Shown here piece by piece: positions 52,752 through 64,000 of a stretch of 64,000 nt of DNA. Below the pieces are notes generated by a model. It did no database searches, was not told the origin of the DNA, and worked only from the letters and a program-made list of their open reading frames with translations. Every line of letters begins with the position of its first letter. Positions within the stretch are counted from its first letter, which is position 1. The DNA comes from Bradyrhizobium sp. C9 (lineage in GTDB: Bacteria; Pseudomonadota; Alphaproteobacteria; Rhizobiales; Xanthobacteraceae): NCBI RefSeq assembly GCF_002532045.1, contig NZ_NWTG01000006.1, forward strand, positions 124,001 through 188,000, in the 5' to 3' direction. The translations under genes and the position numbers were made by a program.

Positions 52752-53554
52752 CCTACATTCAACTGTCGTACGGCGATTTGGTCCTGCCGGCCCTGCTTGT
52801 CGTTATGGACGGTGCTCTCTCGCTTGTTCTCCGCCTCAAGCTTGAAAAACAACTGGCTATCGCGAGCGTGCGGATGGTGCTTCAACTCGTCCTCGTGGGA
52901 TACGTGCTGACGTTCCTGTTTGCCGCGGTGTCGCTACTCTGGACCGCTGTCGCCGCCTCCATCATGGTTCTCTTCGCCTCGAGGGAGATCGTCGCGCGGC
53001 AGAAGCGACGCCTCCCGGGCATTTGGAGCTACGGCTTGGGTGCGGGATGCACGCTGCTCGCCGCTGGTACCGTCACGACGTTCGCGCTCCTGACGGAACT
53101 ACGCCCGGATCCCTGGTATCATCCGCGCTATGCGCTGCCTTTGCTGGGCATGATCCTGGGCAACACCATGACCGGGATAAGCCTAGGCTTGGACGTGCTG
53201 ACTAACAGTCTAGTGCGCGAGCGAGCGGCCGTGGAAGCGTGTCTCGCACTCGGCGGCACCCGATATCAGGCCCTGCTACCAGTCATAAGGGACGCGCTGA
53301 GAAGCGGCTTCATGCCGATCATGAACAGCATGGCCGCGATTGGCCTCGTTTCCTTGCCGGGGATGATGACTGGACAGATTATTGCGGGCGTCGAACCGAT
53401 CGATGCGGTAAAATATCAACTGCTGATCATGTTCCTGATCGCCGGCGGGACCGGCCTCGGAACATTGGCCGCCGTCCTGGGTGGCGCACACCTGCTGACT
53501 GATCATCGGCACCGGCTACGTCTCGATCGAATTGCAGCAGATGGGCCAGGATAA
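52748..53554 (+). CDS. fetB: ABC transporter permease, FetB/YbbM-like (UPF0014)
   Basis: The 268-residue protein has about seven hydrophobic segments and the UPF0014 signatures SIMVLFASREIVARQKRRLP, PLLGMILGNTMTGISLGLDV, RERAAVEACLALGGTRYQAL, and GLVSLPGMMTGQIIAGVEPI with AVKYQLLIMFLIAGGTGLG. In E. coli the relative FetB works with FetA to export iron and raise oxidative-stress resistance. It overlaps the ATPase gene by 4 nt and ends the three-gene unit with the ATP-grasp gene. Substrate assignment to iron is by family analogy only. Confidence 0.93.
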   Translation: MTYIQLSYGDLVLPALLVVMDGALSLVLRLKLEKQLAIASVRMVLQLVLVGYVLTFLFAAVSLLWTAVAASIMVLFASREIVARQKRRLPGIWSYGLGAGCTLLAAGTVTTFALLTELRPDPWYHPRYALPLLGMILGNTMTGISLGLDVLTNSLVRERAAVEACLALGGTRYQALLPVIRDALRSGFMPIMNSMAAIGLVSLPGMMTGQIIAGVEPIDAVKYQLLIMFLIAGGTGLGTLAAVLGGAHLLTDHRHRLRLDRIAADGPG

Positions 53555-53996
53555 CAAGCGCAGATTTGGTATGACTCAAGCTTAGCCTGGCCTCCGGAAC
53601 ATGGACGGCCCGATGCCCCGCCGCGCCAGAAGGAGCGTTGACTGATGGTGACGAATGGACGCCGCGAATGACGAACCTGCTTGGCAAGCTGCCCGGGGCG
53701 CAGCGGCCCATTCGAGCGGCGTTAGCCCTTCCATGGTCCGGTTCTCTTCATGCGCTTCGAACACGCGTTGCGCATACTTCTCAAGCGGCGCCTCGCACGC
53801 CTTGAACTTTTTCTCAGCCTCGGACGCCAAGGCGCACCATAGAGTTGGTCGCTGCCATTGAGGCTGCGCGACGGGTTCCTAGGCCTAGCCAGACGGGATC
53901 TGTCGGCGGCCGCCTCTAGGTTACTCGGTTACCCCGCGAAGCTTTTCTCAGGAAGCGAGCCAAAGCGGCTTTTCGTGAATCACGGTCCAGTGCCTT
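53555..53996. other. Intergenic region inside island, no firm gene
   Basis: These 442 bases lie between the FetB-like gene and the convergent cytochrome gene. A leftward frame (53582-53830) encodes a basic/acidic helical stretch (EAEKKFKACEAPLEKYAQRV) with only a TTG start and no ribosome binding site. It could be a remnant gene, but I do not call it. Confidence 0.4.
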
Positions 53997-54566
53997 CTAC
54001 ATCTGTTTGCGCATTCGCGGCAGCATGCGTTTCAGAGTGCTGTCGCCAAAAACGATGTGATGCACGAGAGCGGCGACCATATGGAACGCAGCCAAGATCA
54101 CGAGAAGATTAGCGAGAATTTCATGCACTTCCTTGAGGCTGTGCGCGAATGCATTGTCCGCAAGCCACGGCGATGGAATTTCGCCCAGCCCAAATAGTGA
54201 TAACGGATGGCCCTGTGCGAACTGCAGCGCGATGCCGAAAGCAGGTACCACGATCAACAGTCCATAAAGCAGATAGTGCATCAACCGCGACGCCGGATCG
54301 GTCCATTCGATCAACCACCTGCCGAACTCCGTAGGAACGATCTTCGGTGGCGGATTTGCGATGCGCCATGGTATTCGCACAACTGCGAGCACCAGAACGG
54401 CCAATCCGATCCAGATATGCATCAGCAATCCAGATTCTTGTGCCGATCCTTCAGAAAGTTCTTCGCCGAACATGCCCAACGTCCAGGCCACGATGACGAG
54501 AACAACCGTTATCCAATGCAAAGTCTTGGCAACCGGGCCGTAGTCGTCGCTCGCTACGTTCGTCAT
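53997..54566 (-). CDS. Cytochrome b561-family protein
   Basis: The 189-residue integral protein has four transmembrane helices (for example TLHWITVVLVIVAWTLGMFG, WIGLAVLVLAVVRIPWRI). Heme-ligand His candidates are HW near residue 17, MHIWIG near 50, and HSLKEVHEILANLL and FHMVAALVHH near the C-terminus. This is the b561-type (di-heme b, CybB-like) fold that passes electrons from quinol to periplasmic or cytoplasmic acceptors. A perfect TTGATCTGCATCAA box (54613-54626) lies upstream with a -10-like TATTTT (54591-54586) at the right spacing and AAAGGGAT before the ATG, so it is probably induced by FixK/FNR under low oxygen. Confidence 0.93.
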   Translation of the reverse strand: MTNVASDDYGPVAKTLHWITVVLVIVAWTLGMFGEELSEGSAQESGLLMHIWIGLAVLVLAVVRIPWRIANPPPKIVPTEFGRWLIEWTDPASRLMHYLLYGLLIVVPAFGIALQFAQGHPLSLFGLGEIPSPWLADNAFAHSLKEVHEILANLLVILAAFHMVAALVHHIVFGDSTLKRMLPRMRKQM

Positions 54567-54612
54567 GACCCTATCCCTTTATACAAAAATAGACCGGTGC
54601 CAGCGCGCGAAG

Positions 54613-54626
54613 TTGATCTGCATCAA
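54613..54626. promoter_or_regulatory. FixK/FNR-type box 1
   Basis: TTGATCTGCATCAA is a perfect TTGAT-N4-ATCAA palindrome. Its centre is 28.5 nt from the start of a TATTTT -10 element on the minus strand, which gives the class II position (about -41.5) for the cytochrome b561 gene. It could also influence the divergent universal stress protein gene (ATG 112 nt away). Confidence 0.88.
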
Positions 54627-54737
54627 CGGAAGGATCTCGTTTGGCGGCTGGGTCCGACCCCCGGCGATCTGCGATAGATCAAATCGCCCGACCGCGCCGA
54701 GGCTAGGATTATCTTCGATGCTCAGCCGGAGGGTTCT

Positions 54738-55571
54738 ATGGCGATCAAAGATATCCTGCTCACTTTAACGAGCTTCCCTGAATCGACGCCCGTTTCTGTC
54801 ATTGACCGCGCGGTGTCCATCGCCTCGGCGCTTGATGCGCATATCGCCGCGATTTCGTGCGAGGTCCACGTCCAGGTCCCCGGCAGCCTTATTTCCTTTG
54901 GAGCGGCTGGAGCGATCGCTGCCCGCGAGTCCCATAGAAGTCACGACAGAGCCCAAGCGCTGCTCTCCACCTTTGAGGCAACCGCTGAAAAGGCCGGCGT
55001 GTTGCACGAGGCCGTCCTCGAGCGCAGCCTGACCTATCGGGTCCCCGAGCGGCTGGTGGAGTATGCACGGCTGCGCGATCTGACGGTCGTTTCGGTGCCG
55101 GAATCCTACGACCAATGGTACGCCGAGGCCATCATCTTCGGATCGGGGCGGCCGACCCTGGTGTTACCGGAAAGCCCGCCCTCCGGGCCGTTCGAATTGG
55201 GCACCATCGTCGTCGCATGGGACTTCAGCCGCTCCGCCGCGCGGGCAGTTGCCGACGCCATCCCGGTGCTGGAGAAGGCAAAGAGAGTTCGCATCGTCAC
55301 GGTGACCAACGAAAAGGTCATCGACACCAAGCACTCGTCCGAGGAGCTTGCCAAGAACCTGGCGCGACACGGGATCGATGTGATCCTTGACGAGGTCGAC
55401 GCGACCGGGCGGCCCATCGGTGATGTTCTCACGAGGGAGGTCGCCTCTTGCAATGCGGACCTGTTGGTCATGGGCGCTTACGGGCACTCGCGCTTTCGCG
55501 AGTTCATTCTTGGAGGCGCGACCAGAAGCATGTTGTCGAAGCCCCCGCTTCCCATTCTGTTTTCGCATTGA
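54738..55571 (+). CDS. Universal stress protein with two Usp domains
   Basis: The 277-residue protein has two UspA-like domains: DILLTLTSFPESTPVSVIDR at the start, and FELGTIVVAWDFSRSAARAV, SCNADLLVMGAYGHSRFREF and ILGGATRSMLSKPPLPILFS (the G-2x-G-9x-G-S/T-like ATP motif) in the second. Tandem Usp proteins act in stress and hypoxia responses, binding ATP or AMP. GGAGGG precedes the ATG. The gene is divergent from the cytochrome gene and is directly followed, without a gap, by the ABC ATPase start, so it heads the operon 54738-59961. Confidence 0.93.
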   Translation: MAIKDILLTLTSFPESTPVSVIDRAVSIASALDAHIAAISCEVHVQVPGSLISFGAAGAIAARESHRSHDRAQALLSTFEATAEKAGVLHEAVLERSLTYRVPERLVEYARLRDLTVVSVPESYDQWYAEAIIFGSGRPTLVLPESPPSGPFELGTIVVAWDFSRSAARAVADAIPVLEKAKRVRIVTVTNEKVIDTKHSSEELAKNLARHGIDVILDEVDATGRPIGDVLTREVASCNADLLVMGAYGHSRFREFILGGATRSMLSKPPLPILFSH

Positions 55572-56372
55572 GTGACGGTGACGGATGTGGCGCCGCCCGA
55601 GCAAAGTCAGGAGACTACGCGGGACGCGGCAGGCAAAGGCGCCGCTGCGACCTTGCACAAGCCGGCGGCGATTCCGGTCTTTCACGCGAGGGGTCTGACG
55701 AAGACCTATCATATGGGCGAAGTCGATGTGCACGCCCTGCGCGACGTCGATCTTGACATTTTCGAGCGCGAGTTCGTCGTGCTGCTCGGCCCGTCTGGTT
55801 CGGGAAAATCGACGCTCCTGAACATCCTTGGCGGCTTGGACAGTCCGACCTCGGGTGAAGCCCATTGGCGCGACCACAATCTGGTCGGAGCCGAGGACGC
55901 CGAATTGACGCGCTACAGGCGCGAACATGTCGGCTTCGTGTTTCAGTTCTACAACCTGATTCCGAGCCTCACCGTGCTGGAAAATGTCGCGCTGGTGAAC
56001 GAGATTGCCGAGAAGCCGCTTGATCCACTCGAAATTCTCACGCTGGTAGGCCTCGAGCATCGCGTCGACCACTTTCCCTCACAACTGTCCGGCGGTGAGC
56101 AGCAGCGTGTCGCGGTCGCGCGAGCCATTGTGAAATCGCCCGATGTCTTGCTCTGCGACGAGCCGACTGGCGCGCTGGACTACGAGACCGGCAAGGTGGT
56201 CCTGGCGGCGATCGCGCGCGCCAACGAGCGGTTCGGCACCACAATCATCATCATCACGCACAACGCGGCGATTGCCGGCATGGCTGACCGCGTGCTGCGG
56301 CTCGGCGGTGGACGGATTGTAGGTGAGGAGCGCAACGCCAGCCGGCTCTCTGCCGATGAGGTGCATTGGTGA
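55572..56372 (+). CDS. ABC transporter ATP-binding protein, LolD/MacB-like
   Basis: The 266-residue ATPase has about 38 extra N-terminal residues and then the LolD/MacB-type core: [20 protein letters not shown] (Walker A), [20 protein letters not shown] (Q-loop), [20 protein letters not shown] (signature) and [17 protein letters not shown] (Walker B, Cys in place of the usual Leu/Ala). The GTG at 55572 follows the Usp stop directly. Its stop overlaps the GTG of the permease gene, so the two are translationally coupled. It energises a MacB-like exporter or lipoprotein/efflux-type complex at the inner membrane. Confidence 0.94.
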   Translation: MTVTDVAPPEQSQETTRDAAGKGAAATLHKPAAIPVFHARGLTKTYHMGEVDVHALRDVDLDIFEREFVVLLGPSGSGKSTLLNILGGLDSPTSGEAHWRDHNLVGAEDAELTRYRREHVGFVFQFYNLIPSLTVLENVALVNEIAEKPLDPLEILTLVGLEHRVDHFPSQLSGGEQQRVAVARAIVKSPDVLLCDEPTGALDYETGKVVLAAIARANERFGTTIIIITHNAAIAGMADRVLRLGGGRIVGEERNASRLSADEVHW

Positions 56373-58732
56373 GCTTGTTGGACCGCAAACTTGCACGCGA
56401 CATCAGCGCCATTCGTGGCCAGGTGCTCACTATCGCGCTGCTGGTGGCCGCGGGTGTTGCGGTCTTTGTTGGATCGGTCTCCACCTACGTATCGCTGCGT
56501 TCCGGCTGCGAGCGGTTCTACGCCGCGGCCCGCTTTCCGGAGATTTTCGTGACGCTCAAGCGCGCTCCGTCGTCGATTGTGCAGCGGCTTGACGTCATTC
56601 CGGGGGTTATTGCCGTCGAGCCGCGCATCGTGCGCGAGGTCATCGTCGATTGGCCGGCGGCGTCTCAGCCGGTTTCGGCGCATATGGTTTCCCTGAAACA
56701 TGCTGGCGATGAACAACTAGTGCAGTTGCATCTGCGGCGCGGCACGGCACCCGAACCGGGCTCTCCGAGAGACGCAGCAATCAACGAAGCCTTTGCCGAA
56801 GCGAACCACGTCAAGCCCGGCGATGAGATCCGCGTGCTGCTCAACGGCAAGGTTCAAGGCTTTCGCGTCTCAGGCATTGCGCTGTCACCGGAATATGTCT
56901 ACGCGGTGAAACCGGGCCTGCCCATTCCGGACGACCGTCTCTATGCCATCCTTTGGGTGGATCGCAGCGCCGCCGAGGCCGCGTTCGACATGAAGGGCGC
57001 GTTCAACGATGTGGTCGTTTCGCTGGCACCGGACGTCGATCCCAAACCGGTCATTGCGGAACTGGACCGACTGCTCGAACCCTACGGTTCGGTTGGCGCC
57101 GTCGGGCGCCGCGATCAGCCTTCAAACCGGTTTCTCGAGGACGAACTGAACCAACAAAAGGTGATGTCGATCACCATTCCCGTCATCTTCTTCGGCGTGG
57201 CGGCGTTCCTGCTCAACGGTGCCCTTGGCAGGCTGGTCACTGCTCAGCGCGAACAGATCGCGGCACTCAAGGCGCTCGGCTTTCCGACAGTCACGCTCAC
57301 ATTGCATTATCTAAAGCTCGTCATCGCCATCGTGCTGATCGGATCGACGCTTGGCGTCGCGGGCGGTTTTGGCTTCGGGCAAGCGATGATGGCCAGTTAT
57401 AAGGGCTTTTTCCGTCTGCCGGACCTCCCGTTTACGCTGACGCCGTGGTCTGTCGTGGCAGGGATCGCGATCAGCCTGATGGCCGGCTCGTTGGGGGTTC
57501 TGACCGCGTTACACGAGGTCGTCGGCCTGACGCCAGCCGTTGCCATGCGGCCAGCAGCCCCACCGGGCTTCCGCCGCTCCTGGATCGAGACGTTTTTTCC
57601 GGGCAAGGCGATTACGGCGCGCTGGATGATGATGCTGCGCAACATGGCCGGGCGACCGTTCCGATCGGTGCTGACGGTGATCGGCATCGCCTTCGCCGTT
57701 CCAATGATGGTGCTTGGGATCTTCTGGCGCGATGCCATCGATCAGATGGTCGACCTGCAATTCAACCTGGTTGAGCGGGGCAACACGGCCATCACTTTTC
57801 CTCACCCGATGGATCGCGCCATCGTTCGCGAGCTTGCACGCCTGCCCGGCGTGCTCGCGGTAGAAGGGCAACGGATCGTCCCGGTGCGGCTGCGAGCCGG
57901 ACATCGCAGCTATCTGACCTCGGTGATCGGTCTTGCGGCCGCGGACGAATTGCGCCGGCCGCATGACGCGGCGCTGCGCCCGATCGCCACCTCGCCGGAT
58001 GGAATTACCCTGACCCGGCGGCTGGCCGAACGCCTCGATGTGTGGCCAGGCGATCTCATCACGGTCGAAACCATGGAGGGGCGGCGCCTGAAGCGCGAAC
58101 TTCCAGTGAGCGCCACAGTCGATGAATCGATCGGAATGGCGTCCTATATGGACATCGCTACGCTCAATCGCTTGACCGGTGAAGGCGCGGTCGTTTCCGC
58201 CGCCAGCCTTTATGTCGAGCCGACCGCGCTGCCGGCGCTGGGGCGCAGATTCAAGAACCTGCCGACCATCGAATCCGTCAGCATGAAGGCCTACACGCTA
58301 TCGTCGTTTCTGGACAAGATCGCGGGGCTGGTTTTCGTCAGCGCCGGCATTCTCTCCGCCTTTGCTGCGATCATCACCGTCGGTGTTGTGTACAATAGCG
58401 CCCGCATCAGCCTCCAGGAGCGCGCCTGGGAGCTCGCGAGTTTGCGTGTGCTAGGCTTTACCCGCAGCGAGGTTGCGAGCATCCTGTTTGGCGAGTTCGC
58501 GGTCGAGATCGCATTGGGAGTTCCGATTGGGCTGTGGTTGTCGCGCGCCATCATCGGGCTGATCGCGAGATTCCATTCCAACGAAAGCTTTCAGATACCG
58601 CCCGTGATCGAACCGCGGACCTACCTGATCGCGGCCGGCGTCGTTGTGGCTGCCGCCGCGGCCAGTGCGTTCGTCGTGCGCAAACGTGTCGACAAGCTCG
58701 ATATGGTTGCTGCTCTCAAGACGAGGGAATGA
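56369..58732 (+). CDS. ABC transporter permease, FtsX/MacB-like (double FtsX domain)
   Basis: The 788-residue protein has an N-terminal TM ([24 protein letters not shown] segment), a large periplasmic domain (about residues 45-260) and a first FtsX block of three helices (near 265-400; [20 protein letters not shown]). A second TM ([20 protein letters not shown]) leads to another periplasmic domain and a final FtsX block ([40 protein letters not shown]). This is the long FtsX duplication architecture seen with HlyD-like adaptors. The start GTG overlaps the ATPase stop. With the next gene it makes a MacAB-type tripartite machine; the cargo is unknown. Confidence 0.93.
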   Translation: MSLLDRKLARDISAIRGQVLTIALLVAAGVAVFVGSVSTYVSLRSGCERFYAAARFPEIFVTLKRAPSSIVQRLDVIPGVIAVEPRIVREVIVDWPAASQPVSAHMVSLKHAGDEQLVQLHLRRGTAPEPGSPRDAAINEAFAEANHVKPGDEIRVLLNGKVQGFRVSGIALSPEYVYAVKPGLPIPDDRLYAILWVDRSAAEAAFDMKGAFNDVVVSLAPDVDPKPVIAELDRLLEPYGSVGAVGRRDQPSNRFLEDELNQQKVMSITIPVIFFGVAAFLLNGALGRLVTAQREQIAALKALGFPTVTLTLHYLKLVIAIVLIGSTLGVAGGFGFGQAMMASYKGFFRLPDLPFTLTPWSVVAGIAISLMAGSLGVLTALHEVVGLTPAVAMRPAAPPGFRRSWIETFFPGKAITARWMMMLRNMAGRPFRSVLTVIGIAFAVPMMVLGIFWRDAIDQMVDLQFNLVERGNTAITFPHPMDRAIVRELARLPGVLAVEGQRIVPVRLRAGHRSYLTSVIGLAAADELRRPHDAALRPIATSPDGITLTRRLAERLDVWPGDLITVETMEGRRLKRELPVSATVDESIGMASYMDIATLNRLTGEGAVVSAASLYVEPTALPALGRRFKNLPTIESVSMKAYTLSSFLDKIAGLVFVSAGILSAFAAIITVGVVYNSARISLQERAWELASLRVLGFTRSEVASILFGEFAVEIALGVPIGLWLSRAIIGLIARFHSNESFQIPPVIEPRTYLIAAGVVVAAAAASAFVVRKRVDKLDMVAALKTRE

Positions 58733-59961
58733 GCATGCGTATCGCTATCCGCCGCATTGCTATCCTCGCGGTAGTTCTGGTGACCGCGGCGGTGGCGGTT
58801 TGGGCGGTGATGCCAGGGCCAGTGCCTGTCGAGACGGCAATTGTAACCAAGGGCCGTTTTGTCGCCAGCGTCGACGAGGACGGCAAGACCCGCGTTCGCG
58901 AGCGCTATGTCGTGGCTGCTCCCTTGGCCGGTCGCCTCGGCCGAGTTCGGTTCAAGGTTGGAGACCCGATCAAGGTTGATGATGCCGTGGCGACGATCAT
59001 CCCTTCGCCCGCGCCGCTGATGGACCCACGCACCCGTCACCAGGTGGAAGAGCAGCTCGGCGCAGCCGAGGCCAATGTGGAACGAGCCAAGGCCGGCGTC
59101 GAGCGGGCGCGTGCACAAAGCGATCAGGCGGGCGCCGATCTAAGCCGGACGCGAACCTTGGCTCAGCGCGGCGCAGCCACCGCACAGGCGCTGGAGCATG
59201 CTGAGCTGGCGGTTCGCCTGGCGGATCGGGATCTCCGCGCGGCAGAGTTTCTTGACCATGCTGCCGAGCACGAACTCAGCCAGATGCGAGCCCTGCTGGC
59301 CCGATATGGCAGCAGTACCAATCCCGACGAACCGCCGGAAAGCTGGAACGTCGGAGCGCCGGTCACCGGCGTCGTGCTGAAAGTGGCGCAGGAAAGCGAG
59401 ACAATCGTCCGGCCGGGGACACCGATCCTGGATATCGGCGATCCCCACGACCTGGAGGTGGTGGTGGACGTGCTGAGCACGGATGCGATCGAAATCCGCC
59501 CTGGTGCCGAAGTGTCGATTGTCCATTGGGGCGGTCAAGGGTCGCTGTCTGGACGTGTCCGGCGGGTGGAGCCGGCAGCTTTCACCAAGATCTCGACGCT
59601 GGGGGTGGAAGAGCAAAGAGTCAACGTCCTGATCGACATCACCTCACCTGCCGAGCAATGGATGAGGCTGGGTGATGCCTATCAGATCGACGCGCAAATC
59701 GTCGTGTTCATGCAGGACGAGGCTACGATCGTTCCGGCGGGAGCTCTGTTTCGTCGCGGGGATCAATGGAACGTCTACGTCGTGAAGGATGGGCGTGCGC
59801 AAATCCGCGAGATTCGACTGCTTCGGCGCTCTGGACGCTTTGCCGCAGTCGGCTCCGGCTTGAATCAAGGTGAAGCTGTTATCGTCTATCCTAGCGATCG
59901 CGTCGCCTCCGGAGTGCGTGTCGGACCGCGAAAAGTGGGCGATTCGGCAGGTGGCTCTTGA
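58729..59961 (+). CDS. HlyD/MacA-family membrane fusion (adaptor) protein
   Basis: The 410-residue protein has an N-terminal membrane anchor (ILAVVLVTAAVAVWAVMPGP) and lipoyl-like halves VAAPLAGRLGRVRFKVGDPI and GAPVTGVVLKVAQESETIVR. Between them lies a long coiled-coil hairpin rich in Ala/Glu (VEEQLGAAEANVERAKAGVE), and a beta-barrel and membrane-proximal domain follow. It overlaps the permease stop (ATGA). In Gram-negative cells it links the ABC exporter to an outer-membrane channel; no TolC-like gene is adjacent. The stop codon overlaps the next FixK/FNR-type box (59958-59971). Confidence 0.94.
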   Translation: MSMRIAIRRIAILAVVLVTAAVAVWAVMPGPVPVETAIVTKGRFVASVDEDGKTRVRERYVVAAPLAGRLGRVRFKVGDPIKVDDAVATIIPSPAPLMDPRTRHQVEEQLGAAEANVERAKAGVERARAQSDQAGADLSRTRTLAQRGAATAQALEHAELAVRLADRDLRAAEFLDHAAEHELSQMRALLARYGSSTNPDEPPESWNVGAPVTGVVLKVAQESETIVRPGTPILDIGDPHDLEVVVDVLSTDAIEIRPGAEVSIVHWGGQGSLSGRVRRVEPAAFTKISTLGVEEQRVNVLIDITSPAEQWMRLGDAYQIDAQIVVFMQDEATIVPAGALFRRGDQWNVYVVKDGRAQIREIRLLRRSGRFAAVGSGLNQGEAVIVYPSDRVASGVRVGPRKVGDSAGGS

Positions 59962-59971
59962 CCTCAATCAA
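59958..59971. promoter_or_regulatory. FixK/FNR-type box 2
   Basis: TTGACCTCAATCAA keeps TTGA-N6-TCAA and overlaps the HlyD-gene stop codon. Its centre lies 93 nt before the ATG at 60058, so it could direct a second transcription unit (60058-63220) from within the operon end. No strong -10 is visible at the class II distance. Confidence 0.65.
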
Positions 59972-60057
59972 CACCCGGATGCGGCCAACGCTGCAAGCAA
60001 GCCGCAGGATACGAAACAGCTGATGCGCAAACCCTTTGCCGACGACCGGACGAACCG

Positions 60058-60642
60058 ATGACCTCGAAGATTGCGGAGAATGTGGTTGAAATCCGCGTCG
60101 ATGACATCGCGCAGCTCTTTCATACGCTTGATCCGTTTCCGTTTCGCGAGAAGGATCTCGACCGGGAAGCGGAGGAATATATTGTAGGATGGGCCAGAGA
60201 ACTGCCCGCGGACCGACCTTTCAGGATCGTTGTCCACTTTCCGGAGGGTCAGTCGCAAACGGATCTGGCGCGAGACCTACCGGAAGCTCTCGGTAAATAC
60301 TTCGCCGGTCGTGCAGGCGTCATTCAGGGAGACCTCAACGAGCTGTTCCGAATCGGCCGCCGATCCCTTGCAATAGGCGTGGCGATTCTCGTCGCTTGTT
60401 TGCTCGGATCAAATCTGGCGTCCGGTTTCCTCGCCGAGGCGCCGTTCAAAAAGATGGTCGAGGAAAGCTTCCTGATTTTGGGATGGGTCGCCAATTGGCG
60501 GCCGCTTGAAATCTTTCTTTATGACTGGTGGCCAATCGCACGACGACGCGATCTTTACCGCAGGCTGTCGACGGCAACGATCGAAAGGAAGCTTTACCGG
60601 AGGGAGACCCGAGCAGGCGTCACATCCAGCAACGCGCCGTAG
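60058..60642 (+). CDS. Conserved hypothetical membrane protein
   Basis: The 194-residue protein has an N-terminal cytoplasmic part with FHTLDPFPFREKDLDREAEE, YIVGWARELPADRPFRIVVH and a middle segment, then one or two transmembrane helices (RSLAIGVAILVACLLGSNLA, then ESFLILGWVANWRPLEIFLY) and a basic end. I recognise the DPFPFREKDLD-AEEYIV-WARE pattern from hypothetical proteins encoded near stress or P-type ATPase genes, but no function is known. It is followed by the P-type ATPase gene 4 nt later, so the two share an operon and perhaps a complex. Confidence 0.8.
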   Translation: MTSKIAENVVEIRVDDIAQLFHTLDPFPFREKDLDREAEEYIVGWARELPADRPFRIVVHFPEGQSQTDLARDLPEALGKYFAGRAGVIQGDLNELFRIGRRSLAIGVAILVACLLGSNLASGFLAEAPFKKMVEESFLILGWVANWRPLEIFLYDWWPIARRRDLYRRLSTATIERKLYRRETRAGVTSSNAP

Positions 60643-60646
60643 CTAA

Positions 60647-63220
<2,574 letters not shown>

Positions 63221-63238
63221 GGAGCTAGTTGTGCGAAA

Positions 63239-63880
63239 CTAGATTGTGGCCGCTTTCCGCTTTGGAGCTAGCATCATCGGCACAGCAACCGCGCTACTGA
63301 AGAGCAGCGGCCAATCCTGGGGCAAGTGAAGAAGAAACGCTGCACTGCCGCCAATGATGGACCAAATGGTCGGGATGACCAGGAGAACGATTGGCGGACG
63401 TCGCAACGTCAAGAGAAGAATGCCAAAGGTGAAGATCGTAACCGGACAGGGCGTGACGCCGAATATAGGCAGTTCGGAGGCGCGATGCCCCGCGGCCATT
63501 CCAATAAGCGGGTAGGCTACCGAAGCGTAGATTACAAAGGACGCGCCAACCCATGTGGCCGCGCCGCGCGGAAGACCAAAGTCGATGCGAGAATAGATGC
63601 CCGCATAAGCGAGCGCGGCCGCCTGCACCACAAAGAGGACGGAGAAGGCATAGGCAGCTTTGTTGAGCGTCGCAAAGAATAACAGGTGATAGGCGAGCCC
63701 CGTCCAGGCCCACATCAATGCAAGAATGGCGGCGATGACCCGATCCGACCACAAGCTCATGCGGAAGAGCAGAAGAACGACCAAGCTTCCAAGAAGATAG
63801 GCGACGACCTGCGCGGGCCAGATGGCAGCGTTGTATCTGGTGAAGACAGCGAGAAATTGCTCGGGAGTAAACGGCAGCAT
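63239..63880 (-). CDS. DUF6064-family membrane protein
   Basis: The 213-residue protein has six or seven hydrophobic helices and the family's start LPFTPEQFLAVFTRYNAAIW, then MWAWTGLAYHLLFFATLNKA, YPLIGMAAGHRASELPIFGV and the last TPCPVTIFTFGILLL and PTIWSIIGGSAAFLLHLPQD. This matches DUF6064, whose function is unknown. The gene converges on the P-type ATPase gene with 18 nt between stops, and a TTGACGAAGATCAA box (63934-63947) lies 54 nt upstream of its start, so it probably belongs to the same oxygen-responsive group. Confidence 0.9.
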   Translation of the reverse strand: MLPFTPEQFLAVFTRYNAAIWPAQVVAYLLGSLVVLLLFRMSLWSDRVIAAILALMWAWTGLAYHLLFFATLNKAAYAFSVLFVVQAAALAYAGIYSRIDFGLPRGAATWVGASFVIYASVAYPLIGMAAGHRASELPIFGVTPCPVTIFTFGILLLTLRRPPIVLLVIPTIWSIIGGSAAFLLHLPQDWPLLFSSAVAVPMMLAPKRKAATI

Positions 63881-63933
63881 TTTCGTTTCTCTGCTCTCAC
63901 ACCCAAATGTTCGTGCGTCATTTCGCCAAGGCG

Positions 63934-63947
63934 TTGACGAAGATCAA
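63934..63947. promoter_or_regulatory. FixK/FNR-type box 3
   Basis: TTGACGAAGATCAA is a full TTGA-N6-TCAA match, centred about 60 nt from the start of the DUF6064 gene (minus strand). A class II position would put the transcript start near 63899; the -10 there (AACATT) is weak. It could also serve a gene beyond the right edge of the window. Confidence 0.7.
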
Positions 63948-64000
63948 ACCGGCCATTCGTTTCGGCGATCATTCTAGTTGGTAGCACGACGCAGTGCCGT

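Noticed and set aside
53582..53830. A leftward 82-codon gene in the island
   Set aside because: TTG start, no ribosome binding site and no recognisable motif; possibly a remnant.
54660..54690. A second FNR box near GATAGATCAA upstream of the Usp gene
   Set aside because: Only one half-site (ATCAA) is present; the other half has no TTGA.
59855..59870. TTGAATCAAG as a fourth FixK/FNR box
   Set aside because: TTGA is followed directly by ATCAA, so the half-site spacing is wrong.

Overview
This window reads as a high-GC alphaproteobacterial chromosome, most likely Bradyrhizobium or a close relative (Nitrobacteraceae). Grounds for this are the codon bias, the dense short-gap operons, TTGA-N6-TCAA (FixK/FNR-type) boxes, rhizobial dispersed palindromic repeats, a family 1 encapsulin/DyP pair and a UPF0182 protein. 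The species name is an inference.

Layout. 1-2135: an encapsulin nanocompartment operon, with a DyP peroxidase cut by the window edge, its shell protein and a 63-codon companion. 2145-3524: an MHS-type MFS transporter. 3623-14468: a surface-polysaccharide locus with a GT26 transferase, a CelD-like GNAT protein, an FAD monooxygenase, a Wzx-like flippase, a Wzz/tyrosine-kinase-like protein with a degenerate P-loop, a GT4 transferase and a protein with a GINT1-like beta-propeller. 14489-27684: a twelve-gene leftward catabolic operon for CoA-dependent degradation of an unidentified carboxylic acid, divergent from an HxlR-type regulator, with two matching palindromes between them. 27690-32059: PhzF-like isomerase, secreted alpha/beta hydrolase and a BisC/TorA-type molybdoenzyme.

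32482-37460 is an accessory patch: two phage-associated genes, then an AT-richer stretch with two HEPN-motif proteins, a DUF4238-like protein, a frameshifted small membrane protein and a TetR remnant. 37460-45951: a FabF-like synthase behind an apparently orphaned operator, a TetR/MFS pair with a striking 19-bp inverted repeat, a frameshifted TPR/O-GlcNAc-transferase-like gene, two envelope proteins and an AraC remnant. 46099-48882: UPF0182.

At 49107-49150 lies a 44-nt 3' fragment of a tRNA-Glu(CTC) gene, followed by a tyrosine integrase. This is the left edge of an integrated island that runs off the window. It carries a three-gene unit (Cj0069-like ATP-grasp enzyme plus FetAB-like ABC transporter) and a set of genes marked by three perfect TTGA-N6-TCAA boxes: cytochrome b561, universal stress protein, a MacB/HlyD-type ABC system, a small membrane protein, a P-type cation ATPase and a DUF6064 protein. 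I read this as a tRNA-integrated, oxygen-responsive membrane and stress module. With the HEPN patch and the encapsulin companion gene, it is the best candidate here for under-described biology.
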